A DNA stretch of 64,000 nt from Rhizobium sp. P32RR-XVIII (GTDB lineage Bacteria; Pseudomonadota; Alphaproteobacteria; Rhizobiales; Rhizobiaceae), in NCBI RefSeq assembly GCF_012641395.1, contig NZ_JABAIH010000003.1, forward strand, positions 62,001-126,000, read 5' to 3'. Made by a program: the position numbers and the translations under genes. Shown piece by piece: positions 1-9,760 of the stretch (its first letter is position 1; each line of letters opens with the position of its first letter). Below the pieces are notes generated by a model. It was given only the letters and a program-made list of their open reading frames with translations, ran no database searches and was not told the DNA's origin.

Positions 1-2
1 CA

Positions 3-527
3 ACGGCTTCATTCGAACGGAACCGCGCCTCCCAAGCGGAAATTATCTCGCTACTTCCAGCACTTAAAGCATTCTCGAGACGTTTCGAGCGCGTTGAAAA
101 CGACGCCGACGATCTGTTGCAGGAGACCGTCTCAAAAGCTCTCCGCCATCTCGAACAGTTCCAGGACGGCACCAGCCTGAAATCCTGGCTCTTCACAATC
201 ATGCGCAACACCTATTGCAGCAGCTACAAGCGCCGCAAGCGCGAGCCTGTCGGCTGCGTCGGCGATCTTAGCGAATGTCAGGTGCCGGTGAAATCGACAC
301 AGGATTGGTCACTGAGAGCCCGCGAGGTGCAGGCTGCGATCGATAAGCTCGGGGCGCGGCACCGCGATGCGTTGCTGCTGGTCGTGGGAGGCACGAGTTA
401 CGAGGAAGCAGCCGTGATCTGCCATTGCGAGGTCGGCACCATCAAGAGCCGAGTGAACCGCGCTCGCAGCCACCTCCTTGAAATACTTGGTGAAACACAG
501 TTTTCAGAAGCAGCCTCGCTGCATTAA
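3..527 (+). CDS. ECF-type RNA polymerase sigma factor, 5' end outside the window
   Basis: The frame is open from the first bases and runs 174 codons to a TAA, so the true start lies upstream. Visible residues 34-70 carry the sigma-70 region 2 signature (DADDLLQETVSKAL, then SWLFTIMRN), which binds core polymerase and reads the -10 element. From about residue 112 the segments IDKLGARHRDALLLV and GTIKSRVNRARSHL form region 4 with its helix-turn-helix. Nothing separates the two regions, which is the ECF layout. It resembles the alphaproteobacterial general-stress (EcfG-like) group, but no NepR or PhyR gene is visible, so that subgroup is inference. A DUF2934 gene follows after 16 bases and is probably co-transcribed. 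Confidence 0.85.
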   Translation, partial: TASFERNRASQAEIISLLPALKAFSRRFERVENDADDLLQETVSKALRHLEQFQDGTSLKSWLFTIMRNTYCSSYKRRKREPVGCVGDLSECQVPVKSTQDWSLRAREVQAAIDKLGARHRDALLLVVGGTSYEEAAVICHCEVGTIKSRVNRARSHLLEILGETQFSEAASLH

Positions 528-543
528 ATAAAGGGACGGTAAA

Positions 544-786
544 ATGAAGGGTCAAGACAGGGACGAATGGATCGCCCAGCGTGCCTACGCGCTCTGGGAA
601 CAGTGCGGGCGCCTAGACGGCGGCGATCGTGAACATTGGATGCAAGCCGTTCGCGAGCGCGACGAGCTGGAACGCACCCAGGCTTCCGCGGACGGGCGCG
701 AGGTTCTGGTCCGCTTCAGGCCAAAAGCTTCGACGACGACACCGCGGCGGCGAACCGCGCCGGCGGCCGCTGTTGCTGGAGGCTGA
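544..786 (+). CDS. DUF2934 family small protein
   Basis: An 80-residue protein whose first 35 residues (EWIAQRAYALWEQCGRLDGG and the following REHW) match the DUF2934 pattern found in many rhizobial small proteins. The family has no known biochemical role. The C-terminal third is rich in Arg, Thr and Ala and is probably disordered. An AAGGGACGG ribosome-binding site precedes the ATG. It sits just behind the sigma-factor gene, so stress-linked expression is plausible but inferred. A second DUF2934 gene is at 36442-36708. Confidence 0.7.
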   Translation: MKGQDRDEWIAQRAYALWEQCGRLDGGDREHWMQAVRERDELERTQASADGREVLVRFRPKASTTTPRRRTAPAAAVAGG

Positions 787-835
787 TGAACCGGCGCAGT
801 AGACTAGGCTTTGGCTGATGTTTGCCGGACAAATC

Positions 836-2251
836 TTATCTGGCAAGACGGGGATATTTTCGTACAGTATCTGCCACTTTGACGGATCCGGCGAGTGCCA
901 TTGCGAAAAGCCAAGCGTTGAAGGTTCCGAAGTCCGGCGTGGTAGCACCCAATACCGAGGTCGCAAACGGAGCGATGAAGGCCCATCGCGCGCCATGCAA
1001 TACAGCCGCCGCCTCATCGTCGTCAGGCGGCAAGGGGTGGAGAAGTGTCAGCATGACGAAGCCATAGTACAGCATGCCGCCAAACAGGCCGACATTGCTC
1101 AACATCGATACGACGGAATTAGAAGCACGCGTGCCCCCCAGGCCGACCCCAAGCCCATAGCTGCTTAGAAACGCCTGCCAGGACGTTGCCGTCCACATGC
1201 TCCGTTCTTCGAACGAACTCGTGGTGTTCTTCTGAAGGATCGTCTCGTCGAGCATGGTAAGGAGTGGCGTCCATATTGCCGTGTCCACGACGGTGACGAT
1301 CGCCACGATCACCAGAATGGCGGTCACGACCAGCAACTCGGCTGTCATGCCGCGACGCAACCGCGACCCTCTGACGATCACTGTTCCGCGCCAAAGCCAT
1401 TCCATTCCTGCCGCCACGAAGAACACAAACAGACCGACATAGGAGGCCGACGAGGTTGATAGCCAGATAAACACCAAAAGAAGCACGAGGATAGCCTGTA
1501 CCCATCCGCTGCGGATGTATGACTGAGGCATGGCGCGGCGGAAAAAGTAGATCGCCGAAAGGAAGGTCAGCGTCATGCCGCCGAAGGCGGATGCTTCGGG
1601 CATCAACCCGACGACTCGCTTGCTGCCCAGGATCTCGGCATCGGTCAGAAGCGAATACGTCGCCGTCCGGAAGGGTTCAAGCAGCGGACCGATTGGCGCA
1701 TACTGGCTGGCAAAATCGAGGGCGCCGGCAACGACCATGATAGCGCCCCCGATACAGAGCGCCCGAAGAGCATGCTGGCGGGCTGCGCGCTCGCGCAAGA
1801 CGAAGGTGAAGGCACAAACCGTCAGAACTGAAATCGTCATATAGACCAGTTGCGAGATGTTCTGGCTGGTGGGCTCCAAAAAGGCCGCTGTGGAAATCAG
1901 ATCGACTTTCAGCGGAATGACTTCCACCTGCCGTGCGAACAGCCGGGGCATGAACATCGTCGTCACCAATGCAACGAGCCAAAACAAGAGGAGAACGGTT
2001 AAGCGCTGTGGCTTCACCACGATCGATGCCATGAAATCGATCGCCTTGTACGACAGAAATACGCGCGCGATCAGCAGCAGTCCTGCCATGGGCGCGGGCG
2101 TGAGGGTCATGCCCGCCGAAAGTGCGGGCGGAACAACCGCGAACGCGCCGAAGGGTATGGAAATAAAAAGAAGATAAATGATCGCAACCGGGCCGATTGC
2201 GATGCAGGTCACGGCTCCGAGCCAGAATATAGCGATCGGAAGACTTTCCAA
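836..2251 (-). CDS. Wzy-like polysaccharide polymerase / O-antigen ligase family membrane protein
   Basis: A 471-residue, very hydrophobic protein with roughly ten or more membrane segments, starting at residues 4-27 (LPIAIFWLGAVTCIAIGPVA). Length and layout fit the Wzy/O-antigen-ligase/ExoQ group, inner-membrane enzymes that join lipid-linked repeat units in the periplasm. These proteins share little sequence, so the call rests on topology and context: it lies one base behind a glycosyltransferase gene in an operon that also encodes an ExoP-like chain-length kinase. The start is a TTG at 2249-2251 right after the upstream stop codon, suggesting translational coupling. It could be a ligase rather than a polymerase. 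Confidence 0.65.
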   Translation of the reverse strand: MESLPIAIFWLGAVTCIAIGPVAIIYLLFISIPFGAFAVVPPALSAGMTLTPAPMAGLLLIARVFLSYKAIDFMASIVVKPQRLTVLLLFWLVALVTTMFMPRLFARQVEVIPLKVDLISTAAFLEPTSQNISQLVYMTISVLTVCAFTFVLRERAARQHALRALCIGGAIMVVAGALDFASQYAPIGPLLEPFRTATYSLLTDAEILGSKRVVGLMPEASAFGGMTLTFLSAIYFFRRAMPQSYIRSGWVQAILVLLLVFIWLSTSSASYVGLFVFFVAAGMEWLWRGTVIVRGSRLRRGMTAELLVVTAILVIVAIVTVVDTAIWTPLLTMLDETILQKNTTSSFEERSMWTATSWQAFLSSYGLGVGLGGTRASNSVVSMLSNVGLFGGMLYYGFVMLTLLHPLPPDDDEAAAVLHGARWAFIAPFATSVLGATTPDFGTFNAWLFAMALAGSVKVADTVRKYPRLAR

Positions 2252-2252
2252 T

Positions 2253-3434
2253 TCAGTTTAAGCTCTTGGGGTTCGCCGGGACCGGAAATTTCGCGATAAC
2301 CGCACCGACGCTATCGTCGCGCAACTTGAACCTTTTGACGGGCGCCAGTTCGGAGCGATCCATGGCATTGTTCACGAACATCGTAAGTTCCTGCCGGAAC
2401 CGCGCGGTATTGAACGACTGCGCGTGACGTTGAATCTCCTCCGGCTCGAACAGGTGCTGGTTTGCCTCGAAGGAAACAATCGCCTCGCAGAGCGAGCTGC
2501 TTGTTTGCTCGGCGAAGAACCAGCCGGTCTTGCCTTCGATAACCGTTTCGAGAGCTCCACCCCGGGCGTAGGCAATCACCGGTCGGCCGCTCGCCATCGC
2601 CTCCAATGGTACAATGCCGAAATCCTCTATGCCCGGGTAGAGCAGCGCCTTGCAGTGCGACAGATGATATTCCATCGTTGCGTCGTCCACCTTCTCGTGA
2701 AAGGTGACGCTGGGGCCGGCTATCGCTTTCAACTGTTTGGTTGCTCCGGAACCGAGCACGATCAGCTTTCGGCCCAGTTTCGTGCAGGCTTCGACCGCGA
2801 GTTCCACTTTTTTGTACGGGGTAATCTGGCCCGCGCACAGATAGTAGTCATCGACCTCGCGGGCGATGCAGAAACGCTCGACGCTGACTGGAGGGTGGAT
2901 GACCGATGCGTCGCGACGGTAGAATTTCCGGATGCGCTGCGCGACAAAGGCCGAATTGGCAACGAAATGATCCACCCGCGTCGCACTGGCCAGATCCCAT
3001 TGGCGCAGCATGGGGAACGTCATTTGCATGACGAACCGGGACACTCTTCCCGCATTGTTCTGATACTGCTGGGAGCAATCCCAAAGGTATCTCATCGGCG
3101 AGTGGCAATAACAAATATGCACGGCATCCGGCCGCGTGACGATCGATTTTGCCGGACCTGCCTCGCTTGAAATGACAAGATCGTAGCCGGTCAGATCGAA
3201 GGCCTCGAGGGCGAAGGGCATGAGCGGCAGCATTTTTTGATAATGCTTTGCGCCGCCGATCTTTTGCAGGAATGAAGTCTTTATCGGGTGACGCAGAATT
3301 GTCGGCGAGATCGCTTTCCGGTCGATGACGAGGGTGAAAATGTCGGCGTCGGGGAAAAGCCTGCACATTTCTTCAAGGACTTTTTCACCGCCGCGCATTC
3401 CTACTAGCCAATAGTGAACTAGCGCAACTTTCAT
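2253..3434 (-). CDS. GT4-family glycosyltransferase
   Basis: A 393-residue cytoplasmic protein with a GT-B fold. The N-terminus (MKVALVHYWLVGMRGGEKV) is the acceptor-side Rossmann start. The C-terminal domain has the GT4 donor site ExxxxxxxE motif in GIEDFGIVPLEAMASGRP, followed by AYARGG. Such enzymes transfer a sugar from a nucleotide donor to a lipid-linked acceptor with retention; donor and acceptor cannot be read from sequence. A GGGGGGAAG ribosome-binding site stands directly before the ATG. It overlaps none of its neighbours, but its TGA is one base from the Wzy-like start, so the two are one transcription unit. Confidence 0.85.
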   Translation of the reverse strand: MKVALVHYWLVGMRGGEKVLEEMCRLFPDADIFTLVIDRKAISPTILRHPIKTSFLQKIGGAKHYQKMLPLMPFALEAFDLTGYDLVISSEAGPAKSIVTRPDAVHICYCHSPMRYLWDCSQQYQNNAGRVSRFVMQMTFPMLRQWDLASATRVDHFVANSAFVAQRIRKFYRRDASVIHPPVSVERFCIAREVDDYYLCAGQITPYKKVELAVEACTKLGRKLIVLGSGATKQLKAIAGPSVTFHEKVDDATMEYHLSHCKALLYPGIEDFGIVPLEAMASGRPVIAYARGGALETVIEGKTGWFFAEQTSSSLCEAIVSFEANQHLFEPEEIQRHAQSFNTARFRQELTMFVNNAMDRSELAPVKRFKLRDDSVGAVIAKFPVPANPKSLN

Positions 3435-3744
3435 CTTCCCCCCGAATCCACGCTACACGTGACGACCGACGAACCAAAGATTTGTCATTTTAACGTCTCA
3501 CAAACAAAGTCTATTAACAAGTACTTTACAAAGCTTAAATTGAATTATTTTCTGCTTTACGTTGCTTTGTTACATTTCCGACTGAATGGCTGCTTTGCGT
3601 CGTACAGGGCAAGAACGTAACTCATCTAGCGAGATGGCCCGGATATAAATCCGCAATACTTGTAGTCATTCCAGAATACACAAGCCATGCACGCGCGATT
3701 TGCTTCAAAAGCACGGGAATTGGCTCATCAACGAATCCGCCAAG
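3435..3744. other. Gene-free stretch, AT-rich
   Basis: About 310 bases upstream of the GT4 gene. The part near 3480-3560 is distinctly AT-rich compared with the coding sequence. It probably carries a promoter for the glycosyltransferase-polymerase pair, but no clear -35/-10 pair could be chosen by eye. Confidence 0.4.
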
Positions 3745-3945
3745 TTAAAGACTTCGATATTTTCCGCGGATCTCATTGGAGTAAAAATGACCGGGAGACC
3801 GGGCCGCGGCCAATTTTCTCACGACGCTCGCTGGAACGTCTTGATATTCACGCCTTTGTCCGTTGGACATGAATATTCGCAGCCTTTGGGTTTTCTCGTC
3901 ATATGCGATGGCATCGATGAGTTTCGAGTTGAGGGTTGTTTCCAT
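3745..3945 (-). CDS. KTSC domain small protein
   Basis: The 66-residue product has the KTSC pattern: a short beta-rich stretch (AIAYDEKTQRLRIFMSNGQR) followed by YQDVPASVVRKL and a C-terminal FYSNEIRGKY. KTSC domains occur alone in many bacteria and fused to lysyl-tRNA synthetase in a few; their function is unknown. The ATG at 3945 is chosen because it has AGGG four bases upstream and gives the usual family length. An in-frame ATG at 3969 and a TTG at 4020 are alternatives. It interrupts the polysaccharide operon on the same strand, with 158 bases to the GH16 gene upstream. Confidence 0.65.
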   Translation of the reverse strand: METTLNSKLIDAIAYDEKTQRLRIFMSNGQRREYQDVPASVVRKLAAARSPGHFYSNEIRGKYRSL

Positions 3946-4103
3946 CTTGCCCTGCAGAGTTCTCTCCATTAACGACAAGGATAATTCCCGCCGGTTCAAT
4001 AGCAAGAGGAGATCTTTCAAAAAGAAACTTTTGGCAGATAATATATCCTTTCGACATACGCCGAAATTATTCGACTATAGCGCTAGATACTAGCCTTCCG
4101 TCT

Positions 4104-4940
4104 TCAACTTGGCGGGCAAAGTGATCTTTCAGACTCAGACTTGAACTTGTAAGCATGAATATAATCGATCGCCATGACAGACGGGTTCGGCGTCTGATCG
4201 ATTGGCCAGCCTGAACCGAGCGCCAAGTTCGCCATCAACAGCAACGGCATCTTGTGAGTCTCGGGGGTCTTCACCTTCCAGATCTCCCCTCGATCGAAAT
4301 AGTAGGTAATATTTTCCGGATCGACCTGGACACCATAGGTGTGAAACTCCTTGGTCAGGCTCTCCGGTTCAACTTTGGTGTGGTGCACCTCGTGATCGCT
4401 GCGCACGGGATTTTTGTGCCAGATATGGTAGGCGGATTGGAAGGAGGCGGGATCATGACCGTAGTACTCGATCACATCCACTTCCAAGCTCGGCTCCTGA
4501 CGATCGCGCGGCTCGCTGGTGCCCAGCCAAAAGGCGGGCCAAACGCCGGGACCCGATGGAAGCTTCGTGCGGATCTCGAAGTATCCATATTGTAGCGCGA
4601 AGCCCTTAGTATTGGGGTCTGCCGAAGCCAGGAGCCCGGACCGCCATTTCCCGGTATCGTCCTTGCGGGCAGTGATATAGGCGATACCGTCTTTGAGCGT
4701 GAACGGAAAATTCTCCCCCGGATCGGTAAACTGAGCGTCACCGAAGTCCCCGTTCCATGGCGTATGCGCGATCCAGCGTTTGTCCCCGATGTCCCATGCG
4801 GCGATACTCAGGTCGTTGAAGTCCTCCATGAATGCCGGCTCCAGCGGACAAAGGTCGAGATGCCCAGCTTCGGCCGACGCGGCAGGTTTGGCGGCAACGA
4901 TGGATACGGACGCCAGAAACACAAAACTCCCGAAACGCAT
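4104..4940 (-). CDS. Secreted GH16 family endo-beta-glycanase (ExoK-like)
   Basis: A 278-residue protein with a signal peptide (residues 1 to about 23, cut near ASAEA). The GH16 active-site motif ExDxxE is intact as EVDVIE, giving nucleophile and acid/base glutamates, and GPGVWPAFWLG is the usual tryptophan-rich stretch just before it. Family members cut beta-1,3, beta-1,4 or mixed glucans and rhizobial ones (ExoK, ExsH) trim succinoglycan-type polymers. Within this operon it most likely shortens or releases the locus's own polymer outside the cytoplasm. A CGGGAG ribosome-binding site precedes the ATG. The preceding glycosyltransferase gene ends 39 bases upstream. Confidence 0.88.
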   Translation of the reverse strand: MRFGSFVFLASVSIVAAKPAASAEAGHLDLCPLEPAFMEDFNDLSIAAWDIGDKRWIAHTPWNGDFGDAQFTDPGENFPFTLKDGIAYITARKDDTGKWRSGLLASADPNTKGFALQYGYFEIRTKLPSGPGVWPAFWLGTSEPRDRQEPSLEVDVIEYYGHDPASFQSAYHIWHKNPVRSDHEVHHTKVEPESLTKEFHTYGVQVDPENITYYFDRGEIWKVKTPETHKMPLLLMANLALGSGWPIDQTPNPSVMAIDYIHAYKFKSESERSLCPPS

Positions 4941-4979
4941 GTCAGATACTCCCGTTAACTGAAGCGATATGATGGATCG

Positions 4980-6104
4980 TTAGCTCGCGATCTGAAGCAA
5001 ATCCTTGGTTAGATCGACGTGGCGACGAATGTAGGAGCCACAGCCGAGCTCAGCCGATGAGGCACGTCTCTGGGCAGCGAGCGCGAGCTCTTCCATCAGT
5101 TTTGGCTGTCTTCCGACGCGTGTAACGGCGGATGCTATGGCTGCGGGATCGGACGGCGGGAGATAAACGACCGCGTCGTCGTCGAAATAGGCCCGCAGGC
5201 CGCCGGTGTCGGTTGCGATGATCGGCAAACCCATCAGGGCCGCCTCCTGCAGAACAGTGATCCCGCTCGCATGCTTGTTCGGTTTCAACGGAACAAGCAT
5301 CAGCGTCGCCTCTTCGAAAAGGCGCTGTAGTTCCAGGTTGTCGGCGACCTCGAGGATCCTCACGTTTCGCGTGCCCGGGGAAATCTGCGGACGGGCAGTC
5401 GAGGAGACGATCGTCAGTTCCACATCGGATCGGCCGGCAAGTGCGCGAACCGCGACATCCCAATCACGATGCCGGTCGTTACCCAGGCTTAACACACGAA
5501 TTGGGTGGGCCGGCCTGATCTCGATCGGCATTCGCTTTTCGTTCGGTATCCCGAAAAGCACGACTTCCACGCGCGTGTTGGGAAACAATTCCCGCGCTAT
5601 CTTTGCGTTTTCAGGAGAATGCACCGTCAGGAGGTCGATCTCACGGATCAGCCACCGGTAAAGCATGCGATGCGGACGCGGAAGCCTCCTCCACCGGTCA
5701 AGTAGCCAGACGGCCTGGCCGATGATCTTTGGCCGCTTTTCCGATGGGGGCCTCGTGAATTTCAGCAAGGCCGAGACTGCCAGAAACTGGGACTCGGTAT
5801 GTGTCCACACAACGTCCGCAGCAAGCATAGCCTTGGCGTTACGCCTGGCATGAATCAGGTCGAAGCCAAGGATTACCCGCAGCGCCAGGCGAAAAGCTTT
5901 ACTGGCAAAACCCTCTGCCGCCGCGCTCGAGAAGCGGACGTCGCATCCCATGAGGTTTGCCCGGGCATAGCCGTACGGAGAGGGGTCGTTGATCCCGACA
6001 AGCGTCTTGTCCTTCCAGCGCCGGTTCCACTCGTGGGCATCGTGTCCTGCAGCCAGGTGTACAAATACGTTAATTCGCTGCTTCTTGGACGCAAGACTTT
6101 TCAT
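4980..6104 (-). CDS. GT4-like glycosyltransferase
   Basis: The 374-residue product starts MKSLASKKQRINVFVHLAAG and has a GT-B layout. The donor-site loop appears as NKHASGITVLQEAALMGLP followed by ATDTGG, a GT4-like version in which the first glutamate of the usual ExxxxxxxE is replaced. The frame is open further upstream to 6308, but the ATG at 6104 is preferred because AGGAG lies ten bases before it and the upstream translation looks non-coding. It is the gene directly behind the ExoP-like kinase gene on the same strand (242 bases apart), so it likely adds a sugar to the same repeat unit. Donor unknown. Confidence 0.75.
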   Translation of the reverse strand: MKSLASKKQRINVFVHLAAGHDAHEWNRRWKDKTLVGINDPSPYGYARANLMGCDVRFSSAAAEGFASKAFRLALRVILGFDLIHARRNAKAMLAADVVWTHTESQFLAVSALLKFTRPPSEKRPKIIGQAVWLLDRWRRLPRPHRMLYRWLIREIDLLTVHSPENAKIARELFPNTRVEVVLFGIPNEKRMPIEIRPAHPIRVLSLGNDRHRDWDVAVRALAGRSDVELTIVSSTARPQISPGTRNVRILEVADNLELQRLFEEATLMLVPLKPNKHASGITVLQEAALMGLPIIATDTGGLRAYFDDDAVVYLPPSDPAAIASAVTRVGRQPKLMEELALAAQRRASSAELGCGSYIRRHVDLTKDLLQIAS

Positions 6105-6346
6105 GGCCACCGCGCTCCTGTTGCTAGCGAGAGAAAAGGCGTTACGCAGGCACACGGCGAGACTCACCTCGCCGTCGTCCAATGAGCCAACGGCAAAGGT
6201 GAGCCCCATCCCTCCCCCCGGAAACAAACTAGGCGTCAAAGCACCGGATCCCCTTCCGCATGCATCAACGAAGTCTAAATATTCAGGCGACTGCAAACTA
6301 CAATACACTTTGATAAAGTCAATGCATACTGTTCCCCATTGTCAGA

Positions 6347-8653
6347 TCAGCTTCTGTAATAATTGTTATATCTTGAGTAATAGTATTCCGACGATCCATA
6401 AGCGCGATAGAGTTTAAGCCGCTTTGTATCAACCTTATTGAGAACGGCACCAACACATTTGCCGGTAATCTCTGTTTCCGTAAGAAGCGCGCTCTTCACC
6501 ATGCGCCTTGATGTCCGTCCCCATTCGACAACCAAGACAAAGCTGCTGATACGCGAAGCGATCGCCCGGGCATCGACGACCGGCCCAAGGGGCGGCAGAT
6601 CGATCACCACATACTCGTACTGTTTGGTCAGTTTGTTGAGCAATGCTGTCATTGCCGGCGACGCTAGCAAATCGGCCGAATTGGGGATCCGCCGTTTGAT
6701 GACCGAAGGCAAAAAGGCAAGTCCTGTCTTTGGGTCGGTCAAAAGCGCTCTTTCGATTGGGACATTGTCCATGACGACGTCCACCAGACCGACTTCCGCT
6801 TCGCTGCCGAGAAGCCGGGTCGAGCCGGGGTTGCGCAAATCCGCATCGATCAAGACAACCTTCGTGCCTTGCGAAGCCAGCAGCGACGCGAAATTTATGG
6901 CAACGGTTGATTTTCCTTCACCCGGCAGCGCTGATATGAAGCCTACGACCTTGCGGATGTCGTTCATGGCAGCAAGATCGATGGCGATTTTTGAGCTTCT
7001 GAGCGTTTCGGCAAACATCGACATTGGGTTGCTCGTGGCATATTCCGTGATCGAGTTCAGCGATTGGATTTCACGTACCGAGTCTTCGCGGTCCCTCTGG
7101 TCGTCAGAGATGGTTCGCGTGACCTTACGCGATGGAATAATGGGCGCCGAGCCGAGATATTCGACGCCCAGTTCCTCACGCACCTGTTCCGCCGTCCTGA
7201 AGAAGCGGTCGCGAACTTCCCGAATGGCCCCTACTCCTGTTCCGAAAATGGCCCCTAGGAAGCCGGCGAGCGCGACAATCAACGACTTTTGCGGATGGCT
7301 CGGCGCCGTCGGAACTTCGGCCCGCTCGATGATGCGCGCCTCCGTTGCGGGGAAGGATTGTTCCTGGACAGATTCGTGATACCGCTGCAGGAATGTCTCG
7401 TGCAGTTTGCGGTAGGCATCGGCCTGTCGCTCGAGCTCGCGCAGCTGGACCTGGTTCTTGTTTGCTTCCGTGGCAACGTTTTCGGCTTGAGTGACGCTGT
7501 TTGACAATTCGCGCTCGCGCGCTTCCGCGACACCCAGTTCGCTCTCATAGCTTTCGGCAATTCGGCCAAGCTCTGTAAACATCAGCCGTTGATACTCAGC
7601 CATCTCCTGACGCAGCCGCACTGCCTGGTAGTGGTCTTCCCCAAAGCGGCTGACAATGTCTGCTTCCAGTTTCGAGGCGAGTAGGTATTTTGCTCTGAGA
7701 TCGTTCGAGATCGGACTTTGCAAGACCTCTGAGACAATCCCCTCGCTATTTCCCTTCGCCAGGATAGCCCTGATGCGCTCAAGGCGAGCTCGCGCCTGGG
7801 CGGTGTCGGAACGGGCGACGATCAATGCGCTGTTCAACTCAGACAGCTGCTGGTCGCTGACCAACTTTCCATCCGACGTCACGAGCCCCTTCTTCTCCCG
7901 GAACATCTGCACTGCAAGGTCGGAGTCGGTTGCCAGCTTGCCGAGATCCGCGATGCGTTCCTGCAGCCAATCGCTCGTTCGTCTTGTCGCTTCGAATTTC
8001 GAGTTGAGTTTGTCGACCATATAGACGTCGGCAAACGTGCTCGCCACCTTGGCCGCCATTTCGGGTGAAGGCGATGTGTAATAAAGGGAGAGAACGTAAG
8101 AGCGGCCAACGCGCGCAACCGACATGTTCTGTTCTACGATGCCTACGGCCCGGCGACGCCGGTTTTCTATAGACTCTTCTGTCGCTGGAGCAGGATCGAG
8201 AATGTGGATCGCCCGGCCAAGCGATACGATCGAGCCAATCGCGGCCCGTGCCAAACTCTCTTTCTGCTGCGCGAGAAATGCCGGATCCTCGGCGAGATCG
8301 AGCTTGTCGACGACGGCGTAGGCGATCGCCTTCGATTTTAGGAGTTCGACCTCACTGATGACTGAACTGTCATCTTCGAGCGACGTGCCGATTGTTGTCA
8401 GCTGGCCGACGAGATTGCCCTCCTGCCTGTCGATAAGGACACTCGTGGAGGCGGTAAAGAGCGGTTCTGCCCGCTTAACGTAAAAGATGCTGCCGGCCAC
8501 AAACAACACCGTGAAAATCGCGGCAACGCGCCATTGGCGCCGCACGACGGCAAAGAAGCGCTCGATGTGTGCGCTGTCGTTACTGTCGAACTCACGCGGC
8601 GCAAGCTTTTCGAGGCGCTGTGACAGGATCGATTTGCGGAGGCTCTCGTTCAA
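6347..8653 (-). CDS. ExoP-like polysaccharide co-polymerase with BY-type tyrosine autokinase
   Basis: A 768-residue inner-membrane protein. The N-terminal Wzz-type domain has a first membrane segment at about residues 42-60 and a long periplasmic coiled-coil region (to about 440), followed by a second membrane segment. The cytoplasmic kinase domain carries Walker A (LPGEGKST, near 577), Walker A' (VVLIDADLRNP) and Walker B (YVVIDLPP). The last 20 residues hold a tyrosine cluster (EYYYSRYNNYY), the autophosphorylation tail of BY-kinases. This class sets polymer length and links Wzy to the outer-membrane exporter; S. meliloti ExoP is the model. TTG start with AGGAG six bases upstream. It follows a glycosyltransferase gene by 9 bases. 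Confidence 0.93.
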   Translation of the reverse strand: MNESLRKSILSQRLEKLAPREFDSNDSAHIERFFAVVRRQWRVAAIFTVLFVAGSIFYVKRAEPLFTASTSVLIDRQEGNLVGQLTTIGTSLEDDSSVISEVELLKSKAIAYAVVDKLDLAEDPAFLAQQKESLARAAIGSIVSLGRAIHILDPAPATEESIENRRRRAVGIVEQNMSVARVGRSYVLSLYYTSPSPEMAAKVASTFADVYMVDKLNSKFEATRRTSDWLQERIADLGKLATDSDLAVQMFREKKGLVTSDGKLVSDQQLSELNSALIVARSDTAQARARLERIRAILAKGNSEGIVSEVLQSPISNDLRAKYLLASKLEADIVSRFGEDHYQAVRLRQEMAEYQRLMFTELGRIAESYESELGVAEARERELSNSVTQAENVATEANKNQVQLRELERQADAYRKLHETFLQRYHESVQEQSFPATEARIIERAEVPTAPSHPQKSLIVALAGFLGAIFGTGVGAIREVRDRFFRTAEQVREELGVEYLGSAPIIPSRKVTRTISDDQRDREDSVREIQSLNSITEYATSNPMSMFAETLRSSKIAIDLAAMNDIRKVVGFISALPGEGKSTVAINFASLLASQGTKVVLIDADLRNPGSTRLLGSEAEVGLVDVVMDNVPIERALLTDPKTGLAFLPSVIKRRIPNSADLLASPAMTALLNKLTKQYEYVVIDLPPLGPVVDARAIASRISSFVLVVEWGRTSRRMVKSALLTETEITGKCVGAVLNKVDTKRLKLYRAYGSSEYYYSRYNNYYRS

Positions 8654-8662
8654 CCGTGACTC

Positions 8663-9760
8663 CTAATCTCTACGTTCATCGACAAGAAGGTCCAGAAGCG
8701 CCTTGGCGGACGCGTCCCAGGAAAACAGCGCTGCCCGGCGAAATCCCTTTTGCCGAAGCTCCTCAGCCAAGACCGGACTGCCCAGCAACTGCGTAATCTG
8801 GGCTACCCACTCCCCAGGCTCGTGCGGATCCGCACTCAGCGCAGCATTGCCGCAGACCTCTGGAAGCGCGCCGCAGGGGGCAACGATCGCGGGACAGCCA
8901 AGCGCCATTGCCTCAAGGGGCATCAGCCCAAATCCTTCCGTCAGCGACGGGCAGGCAAAGGCCGTGGCATTTTTCAACAAACCCGCCAGTTCCCGGTCCG
9001 TCACCTTGCCGAGAAAGCGGACATTTGCGGGAATGCGGTAGCCGCGCCCGGTGAAGTCGGCAGCGCTTGCCGAGCCGAACAAGACGAGAGTGTGCCCGGC
9101 GAGCCGCGCGTCCTCAAAGGCCCTGAGAAGGAGGCCGATATTCTTGTGCGGCTGGGTATTGGCAAGAGAAACCGTGAAATTGTCTTTCTGGAGCCCGAAC
9201 TTCTCAAGCACAAACGGATCTGCTTCGAGTGACAGGACATGGTCACAACCGTTCGGAATACAATTGATCTTGCCGCGCGGGGCAATTTTCAAGGCGACGA
9301 GTTCATTGAGTGAAAATTGCGAGACCGTCAAAATACGCCGGTGCAAACGGCCCATGATCGGCTGCGCCACTTTGTACCATAAGCGGAACAACGCGCCATA
9401 GGATCCGGGGGCGGTGTAGACTTGAGCATCATGCACCATGGTAAAGGCATCGCGCTTGAGAAGCGGCGCGGCGTTGCAAAGGCTGACAAGCGTGCCGCCT
9501 CTGGATGCGTTCAGCAGCTCGATCTGCTCCCAGTACTGGCCGCTTCGTGATCCGACCTCGCGCACGGAAATAAATCGAAAGTCGGGCGCAGCTCTAATAC
9601 CCGGCGGATGGAGCAACTCAACGGAGAAGTTCGGGCATCCGCCTGCGCTGTATTGTGCCAAGATACGATCCAGCGCCTTGACTAGCTCGACGGCAGTCCG
9701 CTGCACACCAGAGAACTGCGCGCCCAGGAACCTGCCATTGATATAGATCGGCCGTGTCAT
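8663..9760 (-). CDS. GT4-family glycosyltransferase
   Basis: A 365-residue GT-B enzyme. It opens with YINGRFLGAQFSGVQRTAVE, the acceptor-domain start common in mannosyl/rhamnosyl GT4 enzymes, and has the donor motif EGFGLMPLEAMALGCP followed by GALPEVCG. It is first in the leftward operon that continues with the ExoP-like kinase. It is clearly related to the gene at 19110-20189 (shared INGRFL/INGKFL start and EGFG-PLEAM-LGCP block), so the two probably arose by duplication and use similar donors. The ribosome-binding site is weak (ACGGA). Confidence 0.88.
   Translation of the reverse strand: MTRPIYINGRFLGAQFSGVQRTAVELVKALDRILAQYSAGGCPNFSVELLHPPGIRAAPDFRFISVREVGSRSGQYWEQIELLNASRGGTLVSLCNAAPLLKRDAFTMVHDAQVYTAPGSYGALFRLWYKVAQPIMGRLHRRILTVSQFSLNELVALKIAPRGKINCIPNGCDHVLSLEADPFVLEKFGLQKDNFTVSLANTQPHKNIGLLLRAFEDARLAGHTLVLFGSASAADFTGRGYRIPANVRFLGKVTDRELAGLLKNATAFACPSLTEGFGLMPLEAMALGCPAIVAPCGALPEVCGNAALSADPHEPGEWVAQITQLLGSPVLAEELRQKGFRRAALFSWDASAKALLDLLVDERRD

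Noticed and set aside
2424..3170. Rightward frame of 248 codons opposite the GT4 gene
   Set aside because: No motif; antisense of a clear glycosyltransferase.
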